From Flavobacterium hibernum (GTDB lineage: Bacteria; Bacteroidota; Bacteroidia; Flavobacteriales; Flavobacteriaceae), in the NCBI RefSeq assembly GCF_000832125.1, contig NZ_JPRK01000008.1:62001-126000 (forward strand): DNA of 64,000 nt, in the 5' to 3' direction. Below the pieces are notes generated by a model, which was not told the origin of the DNA, ran no database searches, and worked only from the letters and a program-made list of their open reading frames with translations. Shown piece after piece: positions 1 to 8,016 of the stretch (positions within the stretch are counted from its first letter, which is position 1; each line of letters starts with the position of its first letter). Both the position numbers and the translations under genes were made by a program.

Positions 1-1132
1 AGATAATTTCTTTACCTGTTGTGCTCAGAAAGGACATCCCGAAGATCTTAGTCAGGAAATTTATCGCCAGATTGAATCTTTTGCCGGATTTTCATTTTGT
101 AAAGCGCACTCGGCTTCTTATGCTGTCGAGAGTTACCAAAGTTTATATCTTAAGATTAATTATCCTGTAGAATTTATGACAGCGGTAATTAATAATCAGG
201 GCGGATTTTACAGAACCGAAGTCTATGTGCACGAAGCGCGTATGTCTGGAGGAACGATCATGAATCCGTGCGTGAATAAAAGTGAATATCAGACTACGGT
301 TTACGGAACTGATGTTTATCTTGGTTTTATGCATTTGCAAAGTCTTGAATCTAAAACGGCACATTTAATAGAATCTGATCGGGAGAAAAATGGTGATTTT
401 CTTTCTTTGGAGGATTTTATTAATCGCATACCTATTGGAATTGAAAGCATGAAAATCCTGATTTTTATAGATGCTTTTCGCTTTACAGGAAAAACCAAAA
501 ATCAGCTTTTAGTAGTTGCCAGTTTGCTTTTAAATAATTTCAAACCCGAAAACAGAAGTTTAATGCTGATGCAGGAACCTGTAAAAGAATACAAACTTCC
601 AACTTTAGAACGCTCTTTATACGAAGATGCTTTTGATGAGATCGAACTTTTAAGTTTTCCTGTATCATGCACCGTTTTTGATTTATTACAAACCAAATAT
701 CGAGGAAATATTATGGCGAAAGATCTTGTCTTATATCATAAAAAACAGGTACGCATGTTGGCTTATTTAATTGCCAGAAAACAAGTTCCTACCAAAAAAG
801 GGAATATGTATTTTGGAACCTGGATTGATCATGAAGGTTCTTATTTTGATACGGCTCATTTTCCGGATAGTTTGGCACAATATCCTTTTCAGGGCGGAGG
901 TTGTTATTTGCTTTTAGGAAATGTCGAAGTCGATTATCATTTTCCAACAATCACGATTATTAAAATGGCTAAGATGCCTTTTATTCCGGATCCTCGTTAT
1001 ATGGATGCTAAAGATCAGTTTAAAACACAAAGATTAATAAAAGAAGATGTGAGTCCTACGCATCGCGAGCCTTATCCGCAAGGACATGAAATTAATTTGC
1101 CCAGACATCGAATGAAATTTCAAAACACATAA
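1..1132 (+). CDS. DNA polymerase III alpha-family (DnaE) C-terminal part, probably the error-prone DnaE2 type; 5' truncated by window edge
   Basis: The reading frame is open from base 2, so the gene begins upstream and only about 376 C-terminal residues are visible. The first part holds the DnaE signature FAGFSFCKAHSASYA followed by YLKINYPVEFMTA, which belongs to the end of the polymerase fingers region. A helix-hairpin-helix-like stretch follows (LSLEDFINRIPIG), then an OB-like tail ending soon after. The protein catalyses template-directed DNA synthesis. The gene is followed after 48 bases by a DnaQ/UvrC-like fusion gene and then alkB, which fits a damage-tolerance polymerase better than the main replicase. 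That subtype is inferred from context; the N-terminal PHP domain and total length cannot be seen. Confidence 0.85.
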   Translation, partial: DNFFTCCAQKGHPEDLSQEIYRQIESFAGFSFCKAHSASYAVESYQSLYLKINYPVEFMTAVINNQGGFYRTEVYVHEARMSGGTIMNPCVNKSEYQTTVYGTDVYLGFMHLQSLESKTAHLIESDREKNGDFLSLEDFINRIPIGIESMKILIFIDAFRFTGKTKNQLLVVASLLLNNFKPENRSLMLMQEPVKEYKLPTLERSLYEDAFDEIELLSFPVSCTVFDLLQTKYRGNIMAKDLVLYHKKQVRMLAYLIARKQVPTKKGNMYFGTWIDHEGSYFDTAHFPDSLAQYPFQGGGCYLLLGNVEVDYHFPTITIIKMAKMPFIPDPRYMDAKDQFKTQRLIKEDVSPTHREPYPQGHEINLPRHRMKFQNT

Positions 1133-1180
1133 CTCGAAATTTGACACGAATAAAAATAGTTTTCACGTTATATAAATAAG

Positions 1181-2569
1181 ATGAAAAAGCAAGAATACGC
1201 CATAGTAGATATCGAAACCACTGGAGGTAATGCCAGTGACAGCCGCATTACCGAAATTGCGATTATCATTCATGACGGAGAAAACGTGATTGAACGATAT
1301 GAAACGCTTGTTAATCCCGAAAAAGAAATACCTATTCCAATTTTTGCCTTAACAGGAATTAATAATGAAATGGTAGCTAATGCGCCAATCTTCGATGATA
1401 TTTCAGAGAAAGTATTAGAGATGCTCACAGATCGTGTTTTCGTGGCGCATAATGTTAATTTTGATTATTCGTTTGTTCGTCATCAACTTGAACAAGCAGG
1501 CTTTAAATGGACAGCAAGAAAGCTATGTACTGTTCGTGCAGCTAGAAAAATCAGACCTGGTTTTCCCTCTTATAGTTTAGGAAAACTGTGCAATTCGCTC
1601 GACATAACTTTAGAAAATCAGCACCGTGCTGGTGGAGATGCAGCGGCTACGGCTATATTGTTTTCACGATTACTCGTATGGGACGATGAAGGTCATATCG
1701 AACAAATGATCAAAAATACGGCACAAGATCAGCGTTTACCTCCTAACCTTCCTCCTGAAGATTTTAATAATTTACCCGAAAAACCAGGTGTATATTATTT
1801 TTATAATGAGGTAAAAAAAGTAATCTATGTGGGAAAAGCGGTTAATATAAAAAAGCGTGTTGCTTCTCATTTTAGCGGACATAAAATTAATCCGCAAAGG
1901 CAACATTTCTTACGTGATATTTATTCGATTTCTTTTGAAGTTTGTGGCAACGAGTTAATGGCTCTCTTGTTAGAATGCACCGAAATTAAACACCTTTGGC
2001 CAACTTACAATAGAGCTTTAAAACGATTTGAGCCAAAATTTGGACTGTACCAATACGAAGCCCGCAACGGATACAAATATCTCGCTATTGGAAAACTCAA
2101 CAAATTTCAATCGTGTATTGAGCAGTTCAGTAGTTTACATGAAGCAACAAATATAATGCGAGGTCTGGCAGAACAATTTGAAATTGATTATAGATTTTGC
2201 AAATATTCAAAACCTCAAGAAGGAGAAATATTTCAAAATAATGATATAAAAGATTTGCCGAATGTTTTGCATCATAATGAGCAAGTCGACAATGCTATTG
2301 ATTTTTTATTAAACAACAGACCTACTTTTGCCATTATAGAAAAAGGAAGAACAGCCCACGAACGCAGTTGTATCTGGATAGAAAATGGTCATTTTTATGG
2401 TATGGGATATATTCCTTTAGATGTCGCGATTACTGATCCTTTAGAAGTAAAAAATTATGCTACGCCGTATAAAAGCAATCAATACATTGAGCAGTTAATT
2501 TTTGCTTATGCAGAGAAAAATCCCCGAAAAGTTTTTTTCAATAAGAACTTGCTAAAATCAAGGATATGA
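1181..2569 (+). CDS. DnaQ-like 3'-5' exonuclease fused to a UvrC/Cho-type GIY-YIG nuclease
   Basis: 462 residues with two nuclease parts. Residues 5-165 are a DEDDh exonuclease: motif I D10 and E12 (DIETTGG), motif II around D95 (HNVNFD), motif III H148 and D153 (HRAGGDAAAT). Residues 198-280 are a GIY-YIG domain (PGVYYFY, then VIYVGKAVNIKKRV with R226, and a conserved Glu-containing helix) like the N-terminal incision domain of UvrC and of Cho. The C-terminal 180 residues are unassigned. Such fusions are known in several bacterial groups and are annotated as exonuclease or excinuclease-like proteins. The likely role is incision and processing of damaged DNA. It lies between a DnaE-family polymerase and alkB, 48 bases from each, probably in one operon. 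Confidence 0.88.
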   Translation: MKKQEYAIVDIETTGGNASDSRITEIAIIIHDGENVIERYETLVNPEKEIPIPIFALTGINNEMVANAPIFDDISEKVLEMLTDRVFVAHNVNFDYSFVRHQLEQAGFKWTARKLCTVRAARKIRPGFPSYSLGKLCNSLDITLENQHRAGGDAAATAILFSRLLVWDDEGHIEQMIKNTAQDQRLPPNLPPEDFNNLPEKPGVYYFYNEVKKVIYVGKAVNIKKRVASHFSGHKINPQRQHFLRDIYSISFEVCGNELMALLLECTEIKHLWPTYNRALKRFEPKFGLYQYEARNGYKYLAIGKLNKFQSCIEQFSSLHEATNIMRGLAEQFEIDYRFCKYSKPQEGEIFQNNDIKDLPNVLHHNEQVDNAIDFLLNNRPTFAIIEKGRTAHERSCIWIENGHFYGMGYIPLDVAITDPLEVKNYATPYKSNQYIEQLIFAYAEKNPRKVFFNKNLLKSRI

Positions 2570-2617
2570 AATTAATCTAATTTTAAAAATAGAGCTATAA
2601 ACTTAAAGTATTGACTT

Positions 2618-3244
2618 ATGACACTATTTAGCGATACCGAATTATTTGCTACAGGTTTAAAAGGAAAAAAAATATTTGACCTCCCTGATGCAGAACTTAT
2701 TTTGATTGATAACTTTTTTACCAAAGAAGAATCTGATCGATTTTATGAAAGATTACTTCATCAAACTAAATGGAGAGAATATGAAATGGAAATGTATGAT
2801 AAAGTTGTTACCGCTCCTAGAATGATTTCCTGGTATGAAGATAAAGATAATGTTGGTGCAGATCAAAATGGTCCTGACTGGACTTATGAATTATTAACTA
2901 TTAGAGGCCGAGTTGAAAGAGAAACTCAGCTTGATTTTAATAGTTTATTGCTTAATTTATATCGAAACGGAAATGATGGCGTTGCCTGGCATAGCGATAA
3001 AGAACATAATTCAGGCCCAAACCCAATTATTGCTTCGGTAACTTTTGGAGAAACCAGAATGTTCAGACTTCGTCATAAATTTAGAAAAGAGATTCCGCAG
3101 GTCGAAATTCCGCTTCATCACGGGTCTTTTTTATTAATGGCGGGAACAACTAATAGTTTCTGGCAGCATCAGGTTCCTAAAACAGCTAAAAACGTTTTAC
3201 CCAGAATCAATTTAACCTTTAGACGAACTAACCGAAGCGAATGA
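2618..3244 (+). CDS. alkB: AlkB-type alpha-ketoglutarate-dependent DNA dioxygenase
   Basis: 208 residues, the usual length for AlkB. The Fe(II) ligands are visible as H125 and D127 (AWHSDKEHN) and H184 (WQHQVPK). The 2-oxoglutarate-binding arginines are R196 and R202 in PRINLTFRR. NLYRNGNDGVAWH and GETRMFRLRHK are also typical of the family. The enzyme removes alkyl groups from damaged bases (1-methyladenine and 3-methylcytosine type) by oxidative demethylation. It is the third gene of the repair cluster on this strand, 48 bases after the DnaQ/GIY-YIG gene. No clear terminator separates it from the genes before it. Confidence 0.93.
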   Translation: MTLFSDTELFATGLKGKKIFDLPDAELILIDNFFTKEESDRFYERLLHQTKWREYEMEMYDKVVTAPRMISWYEDKDNVGADQNGPDWTYELLTIRGRVERETQLDFNSLLLNLYRNGNDGVAWHSDKEHNSGPNPIIASVTFGETRMFRLRHKFRKEIPQVEIPLHHGSFLLMAGTTNSFWQHQVPKTAKNVLPRINLTFRRTNRSE

Positions 3245-3363
3245 TTTGTAAATCACTCTAAATGAGTTTTTTTTGACTTTGAAACGAAGAGGAAAATTCC
3301 TCCTCTAAAAGTTAAAATACTCAGTGTATGAACCTTTTATTAGGCAGAACCTATCTTTTTTAC

Positions 3364-3371
3364 TACTTTTG
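3364..3371 (+). promoter_or_regulatory. -7 promoter element for the DUF1810 gene
   Basis: TACTTTTG matches the Bacteroidota -7 consensus TAnnTTTG, 29 bases before the start codon. A good TTG at -33 is not evident; TTA lies at 3340-3342, 21 bases upstream. It suggests that the DUF1810 gene has its own promoter rather than only reading through from alkB. Confidence 0.4.
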
Positions 3372-3400
3372 CAACCTTTTTTTACATATACATTACCACA

Positions 3401-3862
3401 ATGGCTCACTCAAACAATGATTTATTGCGTTTTTTAGATGCGCAAAACAAACTTTATCTTACTGCTCTTTCTGAAATCAAAAAAGGAAAAAAAGAAACAC
3501 ACTGGATGTGGTTCATTTTCCCACAGATTAAAGGATTAGGCAAGAGCGATACTGCAAATTATTATGCCATTAATGATCTAAAAGAAGCTACTGAATTCTT
3601 GGAACATCCTATTTTAGGAAAACATCTTATTGAAATTTCTGAGTTATTTTTAACTTTTAAAAGAAAATCAGCAGATGGAATTCTAGGAGATTTAGACGCA
3701 CGAAAATTGCGTTCTTCAATGACTCTTTTCTCTTTGGTAGAAAACACAAATCCTGTATTTCAAGAAATATTAGATGCTTTTTTCTCTGGAGAAACAGATT
3801 CTCTTACATTATCTATTATTAATTCAACTATAAAATCTCCTGTAGAAACTGAAATGGCATAA
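3401..3862 (+). CDS. DUF1810 family protein
   Basis: 153 residues. The N-terminal half has the hallmarks of DUF1810: LLRFLDAQN, then THWMWFIFPQIKGLGKSDTA, with the Trp-Met-Trp-Phe-Ile-Phe-Pro-Gln core at about residues 32-41. It is soluble, with no signal peptide. No biochemical function is established that I can name with confidence. It follows alkB by 156 bases and is preceded by its own -7 element, so membership of the repair operon is uncertain. A probable terminator follows. Confidence 0.85.
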   Translation: MAHSNNDLLRFLDAQNKLYLTALSEIKKGKKETHWMWFIFPQIKGLGKSDTANYYAINDLKEATEFLEHPILGKHLIEISELFLTFKRKSADGILGDLDARKLRSSMTLFSLVENTNPVFQEILDAFFSGETDSLTLSIINSTIKSPVETEMA

Positions 3863-3900
3863 TTCCCATTCTCAATTTATTAGATTTTTTTCAATTAAAA

Positions 3901-3943
3901 AACACTACTTTTTTTTGCTTTTGCAATGGGTAGTGTTTTTTTT
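3901..3943 (+). terminator. Probable terminator after the DUF1810 gene
   Basis: The inverted repeat AACACTAC (3901-3908) and GTAGTGTT (3930-3937) encloses a 21-base loop, followed by a T run. The large loop makes it moderate rather than strong. Confidence 0.6.
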
Positions 3944-4024
3944 ATGTTCAAACTTTAACGCTAAGGTTCTATAAAAATAATATCATTCGTTTTAGCCCAA
4001 AAAAATGCACGGCCTTTAAGGTGG

Positions 4025-4054
4025 TTGTTTTTATATAATTAAATTCTATATTCG
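4025..4054 (+). promoter_or_regulatory. Candidate promoter of the small membrane protein gene
   Basis: TTG at 4025-4027, a 19-base spacer, then TATATTCG at 4047-4054, one mismatch from TAnnTTTG. It lies about 40 bases upstream of the start codon at 4096. Confidence 0.4.
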
Positions 4055-4095
4055 TAATTCTAAAAATTAAACGCCTAACCTAAACCAAAGAAATA

Positions 4096-4497
4096 ATGAA
4101 CGAAAAAATTAGAATCCTTAAAGTTATCCATCTTGCTATTTGCGCGGGAACAATCATTGTCTATTTTATATTAGGACAAAACTCAATTACGAATTTAAAA
4201 ATTCCTACTATTGACTCTACCTCGATTGTATATTTGGCTATTCCTATTTTAGCATTTGGTTTAAGCAACTTTTTATTCAAATTACGACTAAAGCAAATTG
4301 ACCCAAAATTAAAACCAGAAGAAAAATTACCTCTTTACCAAGCTGCATCAATTACACGATGGGCAATTCTTGAAGGAAGTGCTTTTGTTATACTATTCCT
4401 AAAACCAGATTTTATAGCCTTTGGAATACTTATCATATTGTATCTTATCTTTTTAAGACCAACAGAAGAAAAAATAAATAATGATTTAAGCAATTAA
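4096..4497 (+). CDS. Small integral membrane protein, unknown function
   Basis: 133 residues with about four hydrophobic segments (about 9-27, 44-61, 88-105 and 107-123) and a charged cytoplasmic-looking loop KLRLKQIDPKLKPEEKLP between the second and third. No motif that I recognise. It has its own candidate promoter and ends before a bidirectional terminator shared with the convergent permease gene, so it appears to be a single-gene unit. Flavobacterial genomes often hold such small membrane proteins of undefined role. Confidence 0.75.
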   Translation: MNEKIRILKVIHLAICAGTIIVYFILGQNSITNLKIPTIDSTSIVYLAIPILAFGLSNFLFKLRLKQIDPKLKPEEKLPLYQAASITRWAILEGSAFVILFLKPDFIAFGILIILYLIFLRPTEEKINNDLSN

Positions 4498-4568
4498 ACT
4501 TATTATCGTTTCTAAGAACTATAATGATTCAAACAGTTTAAGTTGACTTTTTTATTACTCAAAATAAA

Positions 4569-4612
4569 ACACAAAAAAATGCCTTGCTAAAAACAAGGCA
4601 TTTTTTGTGTTT
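4569..4612. terminator. Bidirectional terminator between convergent genes
   Basis: A near-perfect inverted repeat of about 17 bases (ACACAAAAAA-ATGCCTTG and CAAGGCA-TTTTTTGTGT) with a short AT loop. It has an A run on one side and a T run on the other, so it can serve both the gene ending at 4497 and the permease ending at 4641. Confidence 0.88.
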
Positions 4613-4640
4613 AAAAAAACTTAGAAGCTTAGTACATCTT

Positions 4641-6053
4641 TTAAGATTCATTCGGTTTCGTTAAGTAATATATAGGAATCCCGCTTAACATAATTAATAC
4701 TCCCCAACCACAAGTTGAGAATTTTGTCCATAATAATGAAATACAAATTGCTGTTGCAATAACAATGTACAGCATTGGTAAAAACGGATAACCAAAGGCT
4801 TTGTACGGTCTTTCTGCATCAGGCATTTTTTTACGTAAAATGAAGATTCCATAAATCGTCAAGATGTAAAAAATCAAAACAATGATAATTACAAAATCTA
4901 ATAAATCGCCATATTTTCCAGTCAAACACAAAGCCGAAGCCCAAATACATTGCGCCCACAGCGCCCAAGCAGGAACACTTGATTGGTTTAAAACAGCGGC
5001 TTTTTTAAAGAATAAGCCATCTTTTGCCATCGTATAATATACTCTTGCACCTGCCATAATTAATCCGTTGTTACAGGCAAAAGTCGAAATCATAATCATA
5101 ATCGCAATAATTAAGGTTCCAATATTTCCAAAAATATATTGTGAAGCCACCACTGCCACTCTATCAGATTTTGCGGTTGCAATTTCATCAAACGGAATAA
5201 CAGCCAAATACATCAGATTGGTTAAAATATAAATAATCGTTACAATAAAAGTCCCTAGAAATAAACTGAAACCAACATTACGTTTTGGATTTTTAATCTC
5301 ACCTGCTATAAACGTTACACCGTTCCAGGCATCACTTGAGAATAACGACCCAACCATTGCTGCCGAAATCCCACTAATTAAATCTGTTCCGCTAATTGGT
5401 AACCATGAACCGCTCTCTTTATTAAAAGAACGTGTTGTCCAGGCATCAGCCCAGTTCGCATCCCAAATCGAAGCTTTTGCTGCAAGCGTTAATCCAAAAA
5501 CGATTAAACCCAACAAAGACAAGATTTTGATAATGGTTAAAATAGTTTGCAAAATTTTACCATCTTTTACACCACGGCTATTAATATAAGTAAGTAAAAT
5601 AATGGTGAAAATTGATACAATCTGCGCTGCATTGAGTTTAAAAGAGCCTAGTTCCCAAAGTATATTTTCGTCACTTAATGGTTCATATAAATAAGCGGCA
5701 AACTTTGAGAAAGCAACACCAACGGCAGCAATAGTTCCGGTTTGAATTACAGCAAAAAAACTCCAGCCGTACAAAAAGGCAATTAATTTATTGTAAGCTT
5801 CTTTTAGATAAACGTACTGCCCGCCAGCTTTGGGAAACATCGCGCTTAACTCTCCATAACTCACTGCGGCTATAATAGTAATTAATCCTGAAATAAGCCA
5901 GATTAGTGTTAGCCAACCCGCAGAACCTACTTGTCTGGCTATATCGGCACTCACGATAAAGATTCCGGAGCCAATCATAGAACCTACAACAAGCATGGTT
6001 CCATCTAATAATCCGAGTTCTCTTTTAAAATTTTCTTGGTCGTTTTCTTGCAT
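4641..6053 (-). CDS. APC-superfamily amino acid permease
   Basis: 470 residues with about twelve transmembrane segments. The N-terminal signature DGTMLVVGSMIGSGIFIVSADIAR is the APC substrate-binding helix 1, with its GSGIF unwound region. Helix 2 follows with AVSYGELSAMFPKAGGQYVYLKEAY, typical of amino acid/polyamine/organocation transporters. It sits in the inner membrane and probably takes up or exchanges an amino acid. The substrate cannot be read from sequence. It stands alone, divergent from the gene at 6204. Confidence 0.92.
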   Translation of the reverse strand: MQENDQENFKRELGLLDGTMLVVGSMIGSGIFIVSADIARQVGSAGWLTLIWLISGLITIIAAVSYGELSAMFPKAGGQYVYLKEAYNKLIAFLYGWSFFAVIQTGTIAAVGVAFSKFAAYLYEPLSDENILWELGSFKLNAAQIVSIFTIILLTYINSRGVKDGKILQTILTIIKILSLLGLIVFGLTLAAKASIWDANWADAWTTRSFNKESGSWLPISGTDLISGISAAMVGSLFSSDAWNGVTFIAGEIKNPKRNVGFSLFLGTFIVTIIYILTNLMYLAVIPFDEIATAKSDRVAVVASQYIFGNIGTLIIAIMIMISTFACNNGLIMAGARVYYTMAKDGLFFKKAAVLNQSSVPAWALWAQCIWASALCLTGKYGDLLDFVIIIVLIFYILTIYGIFILRKKMPDAERPYKAFGYPFLPMLYIVIATAICISLLWTKFSTCGWGVLIMLSGIPIYYLTKPNES

Positions 6054-6148
6054 GTTTTTGGTTTTTGGTTGGTTAAAGATATACTTTTTTCTTAAACTCT
6101 AATTCTTGAAATTCTAAATTATAAAAGAGTAAATTCTGAGAACAGAAA

Positions 6149-6181
6149 TTGAAATTCCAAAACAATAATTCTATATCTTCG
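6149..6181 (+). promoter_or_regulatory. Candidate promoter of the gene at 6204
   Basis: TTG at 6149-6151 and TATCTTCG at 6174-6181 with a 22-base spacer. The -7 box has one mismatch. It ends 22 bases before the start codon. Confidence 0.35.
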
Positions 6182-6203
6182 AATCCTATTTTAAAAAACG
6201 ATA

Positions 6204-6692
6204 ATGAGCCTAAATCTTTTCCCAAACGAAACTTCAATCTTTGAATCAGAATATACATCTTTGGAAACAATACAGCTTTTAAAAGAGAATACTCTCGAAG
6301 GAACTATTAGTAGTACAGCACATAAAACAAATAAATTTTTTATTGGAGAAGTTGAAAAATATAGATTTAAAATTATCTCTTCTTACCCCAAAACTTCGAT
6401 GTTTTGCGTTTTTGAAGGCAAAATTGACGAATCAATACCAACTCGAATTACGTTAACCAAAAAATTCCATTCTGCCTTTAAATGGCTTTTTATAATGTGG
6501 TTTTTGGGATTAACTGCCGTTATTTTTATAACTCCTAATAAAACAATGGAACAAAAAATTACAGAGGCTATTGTGTTTGCCGTTGTCGCATTTTTTGTTC
6601 GTTATTTCATCGTAAAATTATTTTTTAGAAAATCTGAAGAAATCGGTACAGAAGCTTTAGAAAACCTTTTAAAACTAAAAGAAATTCTATAA
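6204..6692 (+). CDS. Hypothetical membrane protein with two C-terminal helices
   Basis: 162 residues. The first 90 or so are soluble-looking and mixed alpha/beta. Two hydrophobic helices follow at about residues 92-108 (FIMWFLGLTAVIFIT) and 120-137 (AIVFAVVAFFVRYFIVKLFF), then a charged tail. No signal peptide and no family recognised. It is divergent from the permease, with about 150 bases between them that hold its candidate promoter. Confidence 0.65.
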   Translation: MSLNLFPNETSIFESEYTSLETIQLLKENTLEGTISSTAHKTNKFFIGEVEKYRFKIISSYPKTSMFCVFEGKIDESIPTRITLTKKFHSAFKWLFIMWFLGLTAVIFITPNKTMEQKITEAIVFAVVAFFVRYFIVKLFFRKSEEIGTEALENLLKLKEIL

Positions 6693-6838
6693 TTTTTTTA
6701 GACTTTTACGTCATCCCGTATTAGAATAATACTTCAACTATTTATATTTGAAACATTAAAAATTTGTTCTTCTTAGCTATAAAATAAAGTTTTAACTTAA
6801 ACCTTAATCCAACTAATAATCCTTTAATCTGTTTAAAT

Positions 6839-7648
6839 ATGAAAAAAGCATTACTTTTTATTTTGTTGTTCAGTATAAACTCTTATTCTCAAAAAGATTT
6901 AACCAAAAAAATTGCAGCTGTAGTTGTTGAAGGCAAAAACTTGTACAAATCAGAAATGGCTTCGTGGTACGGAACTGATTTATTTATTGAGCAATATAAA
7001 AATCAAGAAAATATTTGCGGTTACTTTTCTTATTCAGAAGGCGAAAATGCAAAATGTATATTCTTCTCAAAAGGTGATAATCCAAAAGTTATTGGTACAA
7101 TAATCTTTGACAACACCTATAATATTAAGACTGCAAAATCAGAATTAGAAGAAAGAAGCTTTTCGAAAAATGAAAATGATTTATATTTAATACGTTCAAA
7201 GGCAATGAACGCTATAAAATCTGACACTATTTTTAAGCATTACAATAACTCAAATCTTAATTTGATTCCGTTAATCTCAAATAACGAAAAAAAAGTTTAC
7301 GTTTTAACAGGACCAACTAAAAGCGGGGTCGTAATTTATGGAAATGACTATTTGCTAACTTTTAATAATGAAAACGAATTAAAAAGTACTAAACGTTTAC
7401 ATGCTAATATTATTCCTGTAAATTATGGTGACGACAAAAACATATCGGTAGCCGCAATGCACAGTCATTTACCGGAAACTGGTGAGTTAATTACCGCTAC
7501 AGATATCTGCACTACAATGTTGTACGAAAAATTTACGGGCTGGGAAAACGTTTATGTAATGTCTAAGGAATACGTCTCGATATGGAATTGCAAAACTGAC
7601 GAACTTAACGTTATGAAAAAAGAGGCTTTCGAAAAAATCAACAAATAA
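6839..7648 (+). CDS. Secreted protein with a JAMM/JAB-like metal-binding motif, function unknown
   Basis: 269 residues starting with a signal peptide (ATG at 6839, about residues 1-17, cleavage near NSYSQ). The C-terminal part holds H208-x-H210 and D222 in AAMHSHLPETGELITATDI. This is close to the JAMM metalloprotease pattern H-x-H then S/T-x-x-D (T219, D222), followed by a short strand VYVMSKEYVSIWN as in that fold. JAMM domains hydrolyse isopeptide or peptide bonds, or act in toxin and peptidoglycan contexts. Assignment here rests on the motif alone. The N-terminal 150 residues are unassigned. There is no obvious partner gene. Confidence 0.6.
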   Translation: MKKALLFILLFSINSYSQKDLTKKIAAVVVEGKNLYKSEMASWYGTDLFIEQYKNQENICGYFSYSEGENAKCIFFSKGDNPKVIGTIIFDNTYNIKTAKSELEERSFSKNENDLYLIRSKAMNAIKSDTIFKHYNNSNLNLIPLISNNEKKVYVLTGPTKSGVVIYGNDYLLTFNNENELKSTKRLHANIIPVNYGDDKNISVAAMHSHLPETGELITATDICTTMLYEKFTGWENVYVMSKEYVSIWNCKTDELNVMKKEAFEKINK

Positions 7649-8016
7649 AACTATGTTTGAGTATGTTGGCTTAAACGAAAAACAATATTTTTTTAGAACC
7701 TTCTTATTACTCCTTTGCTACAACCAAAATCATGCATCACAAACTCAAATCAATTGATAAAACAGTACTAATTAACTGATTTTTAATTGATCTTACTTTT
7801 ACATTGTTTAACAACAAATAATGCATTATTTTTATAAAATTTCAAATAATAGCTAATACGTGATATAAACCTGAAATAACTCATTAACAAATGTTTATCT
7901 TTTTTCACTAATACGCATCGCAATTGCCCCAAACGATTGTTACTGCAAAGTGATTCCGAAAGAAGTAATCTTTATAAGGCATCGCATCAAATTATTAACC
8001 TACAAATCCGAAAATT
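7649..8016. other. 368-base gap upstream of the histidine kinase gene
   Basis: No gene is supported here. The only structure noted is a perfect 16-base palindrome, AAATAATGCATTATTT, at 7816-7831. It is possibly an operator, but it could be chance in such AT-rich DNA. No promoter matching the flavobacterial pattern was convincing. Confidence 0.5.

Noticed and set aside
6073-6270. Minus-strand frame of 65 codons between the permease and the gene at 6204
   Set aside because: Repetitive Phe/Leu/Glu-rich translation of AT-rich intergenic DNA overlapping the start of the opposite gene.
7816-7831. 16-base palindrome before the histidine kinase
   Set aside because: Palindromes of this AT-rich kind can occur by chance; there is no second copy nearby to support an operator.
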